Below are positions 61,193 to 64,000 of a DNA stretch of 64,000 nucleotides, piece after piece. Within the stretch, counting starts at the first letter, position 1. Every line of letters begins with the position of its first letter. The DNA comes from Rhodanobacter sp. C05 (lineage in GTDB: Bacteria; Pseudomonadota; Gammaproteobacteria; Xanthomonadales; Rhodanobacteraceae): assembly GCF_002001165.1 (NCBI RefSeq), contig NZ_MUNQ01000009.1, positions 327,837 through 391,836 on the forward strand. Direction: 5' to 3'. The notes below the pieces were generated by a model. The model did no database searches, was not told the DNA's origin, and saw nothing but the letters and a program-made list of their open reading frames with translations. Position numbers and translations under genes: made by a program.

Positions 61193-64000
61193 TTACTGAG
61201 CATCCTGCTGGCAATCCTGCTGATCCGGCTGATCCGGATCACAACCGGCTTGCTGGTCAGCCGGCAGGCGCAAACCGGATGGCACGATGCCATACGAACG
61301 ATAGTTCGCGGTGATCACGCTCGGATCGATGTACGAGTCGCCGTGATTGCCGTTCTGGGCACTGCCCGTACCGGTTGCCGTCGGCAAGTTGACCGCAAAG
61401 CCGCCGTTTATCGGCAACAGGTTGCCGCTGCTGTCCACCGCGTAGAAATACGCGGGTGGCATGCCGACGTTCGCCACGGTCTGCAGGCCCGTGCCTATCA
61501 CGAAGATCGGCGCCGATGCCATGCCCATGCGCCCGGTGGATCCCCAGACACCCAAGCCATCGAACACGGTGGCGTTGGAGGCCTCGCCCAGACCGGTCTC
61601 GGTAATGGTGCCCGTCTGGAACAGGTCGCCGTTGGTCACCGAAAGATAGAACGCCGAGGTGCCCGCATTCACACTGAACGCACTGCCGCCAACCGAAGCC
61701 AGCGTCAGCGTCGTGTTGTTGGTCATGCTGAAACCGGCGGTCGAGGTGAAATTGCCCAGCGTGCTGACCATGTTGTTGTTGGTCTGCGTGCTGCTGCCCA
61801 GCATGGTCGCGCCAACGGCGTTACCACTCAGCGTACCTGCGGTGATGACCCCACCGGTTCCTTCGGTGATCGTGCCCGCTGACTTCAGCGTGGTCGTCGT
61901 GCCTTTCACGGAACCATTGATCGTCAGGCCGCCCGATGTTGTCGTCAGTGCCGTACTGGCGCCACCATCGAGCGGACCGGCCACCGCCAATGCCTGCGCA
62001 TCGGTCAGCGCGAAGTTCGCCGCAGTGAAGCTGCCCAGCGTGCCGATCTTGTTCGCACCATTGAGCGTCGTGGCGCCGGTCGACTGACCGCTCAACGTGC
62101 TCGCTGTGAGAACACCACTCGCCCCTTCGGTAATCGCACCAGCCGATTTCAAGGTCGTCGCCGTGCCACTTACCGCACCGTTGATGGCCAGATCACCCGA
62201 GGTCGTCGTCAGCGCCGTGCTCGCGCCACCGTTGAGCGAGCCACTCACGGCGAGCGCTTGCGCATTGGTCAATGCGAACCCGGCTGCGCTGAAGCTGCCC
62301 AAGGTACCGATCCTGTTGGCGCCGTTGAGCGTTGTGCTGCCGACCGAACTGCCCGTCAGGGTACCCGCGGTAAGCACACCGCCTGCACCTTCAGTGATCG
62401 CACCGGCCGAGGTCAGCGTCATCGCCGTACCGCTCACCGCGGCGTTGATCGCCAAGTCGCCCGACGTTGTCGTCAGCGACGTGTTGGCACCACCTGCCAC
62501 CGGACCGCTCACCGTCAACGCCTGCCCATCGGTCAGCGCGAAGTTTGCCGCACTGAAGCTGCCCAGCGTACCGACAAGATTCGCGCCATTGAGCGTCGTC
62601 GCGCCCACCGAGCTTCCCGTCAGGGTGCTCGCGGTAAGCACACCGCCTGCACCTTCAGTGATCGCTCCAGCCGAAGTCAGCGTCGTCGTCGTGCCGCTCA
62701 CCGCCCCATCGATCGACAAATCTCCCGACGTTGTCGTCAGCGAGGTGCTGGCGCCACCATTCAGCGGGCCACTCACCGTCAACGTCTGCGCATTGGTCAG
62801 CGCGAAGTTCGCCGCACTGAAGCTACCCAGCGTACCGATCAGGTTCGCGCCGTTGAGCGTCGTGGCACCTACCGAACTACCTGTCAGGGTGTTGGCCGTG
62901 ATCGCCCCACCGGCGCCTTCCGTGATCGCACCGGCCGAGGTCAGCGTCGTCGTCGTGCCACTGATCGCACCATCAATGATCAGGTCACCGGCGGTCGTCG
63001 TCAGCGTCACGGTCGGGCCGCCGTTCAACGGACCGTTTACCGTCAAGGTCTGTGCATTGGTCAGGCTGAAATCGGCATTGAAAGCGCCCAGGATATTGAT
63101 GTGGTTGGCACCATCCAGATCGGTTGAGCCGACCGAACTGCCGGTCAGCGTACCGGCCGTGATCACGCCACTCGCCCCTTCGGTGATCGCACCGGCCGAG
63201 GTCAGCGTCGTCGTCGCGCCACTCACTGCGCCGTCGATCGCCAAGTCACCCGCGGTCGTCGTCAGCGAGGTGCTGGTACCACCATTCAGCGGGCCGTTCA
63301 CCGTCAGCCCCTGCGCATTGGTCAAGCTGAAGCCTGCTGCGCTGAAGCTGCCCAGCGTACCGATCAGGTTCGCTCCGTTGAGCGTCGTCGCACCCGTCGA
63401 ACTGCCGGTCAGGGTGCCTGTCGTCAGGCTACCGCTACTTCCTTCGCTGATCGAGCCACTCGAGTTCAACGCCACCGATGTGCTGTTAACCGCACCGTTG
63501 ATCGCCAGATTGCCCGATGTCACGGTCAGCGCACCCGTGTTCACCGTACCCAGTGTCAGCGCACCGGCATCCGTGATCTGCGTCGTTCCGCCCGTCAGGC
63601 TCACCGCGCCGCTGAAGTTGTTGCCGCCGTTCGCCAGCGTGATCGCGCCGGTTCCCGCATTGATGAGGCTCGTGCCGCTCACCGACAGCGCACCGCCCTG
63701 GCTGATCGCTCCGTTGTTGCTCGTCGCCTGCAGGTTGCCTGCAATCGTGCCGCTACCCAGGTTCAGCGCACCCGTGCTGATCGCCGTCAGCGCACCCGTG
63801 TTCACCGTACCCAGTGTCAGCGCACCGGCATCCGTGATCTGCGTCGTTCCGCCCGTCAGGCTCACCGCGCCGCTGAAGTTGTTGCCGCCGTTCGCCAGCG
63901 TGATCGCGCCGGTTCCCGCATTGATGAGGCTCGTGCCGCTCACCGACAACGCACCGCCCTGGCTGATCGCTCCGTTGTTGCTCGTCGCCTGCAGGTTGCC
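61193..64000 (-). CDS. Large repetitive adhesin-like exoprotein, C-terminal part
   Basis: The frame is open from the right edge to the stop at 61193, which gives 935 visible residues without N-terminus. It is made of Thr/Ser/Gly/Ala-rich repeats of about 88 residues (six copies) preceded by a different 87-residue module in at least two copies. Typical phrases are TLNGANLIGTLGSF, TLTSAGAITEG and LTTTSGDLAIDGAV. The pattern suggests a beta-helical exoprotein of the filamentous-haemagglutinin (two-partner secretion) or autotransporter-adhesin kind. The last 60 residues contain YRSYGIVPSGLRLPADQQAGCDP and a Asp/Gln-rich end. The secretion domain and partner lie outside the window. Confidence 0.8.
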   Translation of the reverse strand, partial: GNLQATSNNGAISQGGALSVSGTSLINAGTGAITLANGGNNFSGAVSLTGGTTQITDAGALTLGTVNTGALTAISTGALNLGSGTIAGNLQATSNNGAISQGGALSVSGTSLINAGTGAITLANGGNNFSGAVSLTGGTTQITDAGALTLGTVNTGALTVTSGNLAINGAVNSTSVALNSSGSISEGSSGSLTTGTLTGSSTGATTLNGANLIGTLGSFSAAGFSLTNAQGLTVNGPLNGGTSTSLTTTAGDLAIDGAVSGATTTLTSAGAITEGASGVITAGTLTGSSVGSTDLDGANHINILGAFNADFSLTNAQTLTVNGPLNGGPTVTLTTTAGDLIIDGAISGTTTTLTSAGAITEGAGGAITANTLTGSSVGATTLNGANLIGTLGSFSAANFALTNAQTLTVSGPLNGGASTSLTTTSGDLSIDGAVSGTTTTLTSAGAITEGAGGVLTASTLTGSSVGATTLNGANLVGTLGSFSAANFALTDGQALTVSGPVAGGANTSLTTTSGDLAINAAVSGTAMTLTSAGAITEGAGGVLTAGTLTGSSVGSTTLNGANRIGTLGSFSAAGFALTNAQALAVSGSLNGGASTALTTTSGDLAINGAVSGTATTLKSAGAITEGASGVLTASTLSGQSTGATTLNGANKIGTLGSFTAANFALTDAQALAVAGPLDGGASTALTTTSGGLTINGSVKGTTTTLKSAGTITEGTGGVITAGTLSGNAVGATMLGSSTQTNNNMVSTLGNFTSTAGFSMTNNTTLTLASVGGSAFSVNAGTSAFYLSVTNGDLFQTGTITETGLGEASNATVFDGLGVWGSTGRMGMASAPIFVIGTGLQTVANVGMPPAYFYAVDSSGNLLPINGGFAVNLPTATGTGSAQNGNHGDSYIDPSVITANYRSYGIVPSGLRLPADQQAGCDPDQPDQQDCQQDAQ
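61823..63416. repeat. Six tandem imperfect 264-bp repeats in the adhesin gene
   Basis: The same word appears at 61995, 62259, 62523, 62787 and 63051, each 264 bases apart, then at 63312, 261 bases on because one codon is lost. Each unit codes about 88 residues. Units differ by point changes but never break the frame. Confidence 0.9.
63525..64000. repeat. Near-perfect 261-bp direct repeat (second adhesin module)
   Basis: Bases 63525-63785 recur from 63786 to the window edge. Over the 215 visible bases of the second copy I see a single difference (G at 63688, A at 63949). The repeat codes an 87-residue module. Such identity suggests recent duplication or gene conversion, and more copies probably follow beyond the edge. 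Confidence 0.9.

Noticed and set aside
62258..63127. A repetitive Arg/Gln-rich plus-strand frame opposite the adhesin repeats
   Set aside because: Its repeats are only the reverse reading of the adhesin repeats. The minus-strand reading gives the Thr/Ser/Gly pattern of a beta-helical exoprotein and has a coherent end.

Overview
The window is high-GC, densely packed chromosomal DNA from a gammaproteobacterium. It most resembles the Xanthomonadales, in particular Rhodanobacteraceae (Rhodanobacter, Dyella or Frateuria relatives). The reasons are the GC-rich codon use, the minCDE, parC, dapD/dapE and bpt genes, the HERA-motif and DUF2007-like small proteins common in that order, and an ergothioneine gene pair. 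This placement is an inference from gene content, not a phylogeny. I found no rRNA, tRNA, CRISPR array, insertion sequence or prophage. About 60 genes are supported.

Layout. 1-3.5 kb: an ECF sigma factor and its NrsF-like membrane anti-sigma factor, divergent from dipZ-msrB (periplasmic thiol and methionine sulfoxide repair). Both divergent promoters carry the same two-block motif. 3.6-8.2 kb: two paralogous secreted SH3 proteins flank an FKBP isomerase, a Rieske oxygenase and an amino-acid permease. 8.3-16.7 kb: a HERA-motif membrane protein, trxC, an S10 peptidase, egtB-egtD, a Tyr/Gly-rich secreted protein, rlmKL and a small hydrolase. 16.7-22.2 kb: cytosolic amidase, tesB, a DUF2007-like protein, bpt, an FMN glutamate-synthase-like enzyme and purT. 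22.3-24.1 kb: an SPFH protein, a ribbon-helix-helix protein and two small DUF proteins. 24.1-27.0 kb: copper-handling genes for cytochrome oxidase (Sco1, PCu(A)C, CtaG). 27.1-30.7 kb: a GldFG-type ABC system. 30.9-34.5 kb: an SRPBCC protein and a NarL/DesK-type two-component system. 34.7-37.9 kb: a GNAT gene overlapping minC, then minD, minE and a small zincin-like protein. 37.9-41.2 kb: a 3-methyladenine glycosylase, a DUF2235 hydrolase and a Bcr/CflA exporter. 41.3-42.2 kb: a fluoride riboswitch, crcB and a DUF190 gene. 42.3-47.1 kb: cfa, a VOC protein, a TraB/GumN protein and parC. 47.2-49.3 kb: a secreted protein, a split lipoate ligase (small and large subunit genes) and a NUDIX hydrolase. 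49.5-52.7 kb: a phosphodiester-glycosidase-like lipoprotein overlapping a penicillin acylase. 52.7-57.4 kb: a minus-strand run dapD, ArsC/Spx-like, ferritin-VIT1, dapE, methyltransferase. 57.7-59.9 kb: an FMN reductase, a small protein and a lone tssA. 60.0-64.0 kb: a secreted 369-aa protein behind a very repetitive adhesin that runs off the right edge.

Themes. Several units concern redox and cell-envelope stress: sigma-NrsF with DipZ and MsrB, TrxC, ergothioneine, the FMN reductase, and copper delivery to the oxidase. The observations I consider most worth checking are the twin sigma promoters at 1.0-1.1 kb, an 11-bp tandem operator-like repeat in front of the SPFH/ribbon-helix-helix cluster, a fluoride riboswitch with an unusual insert, the split lipoate ligase, and the adhesin built from 261/264-bp repeats. 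Most products are recognised families. I saw no whole system that I can claim is new.
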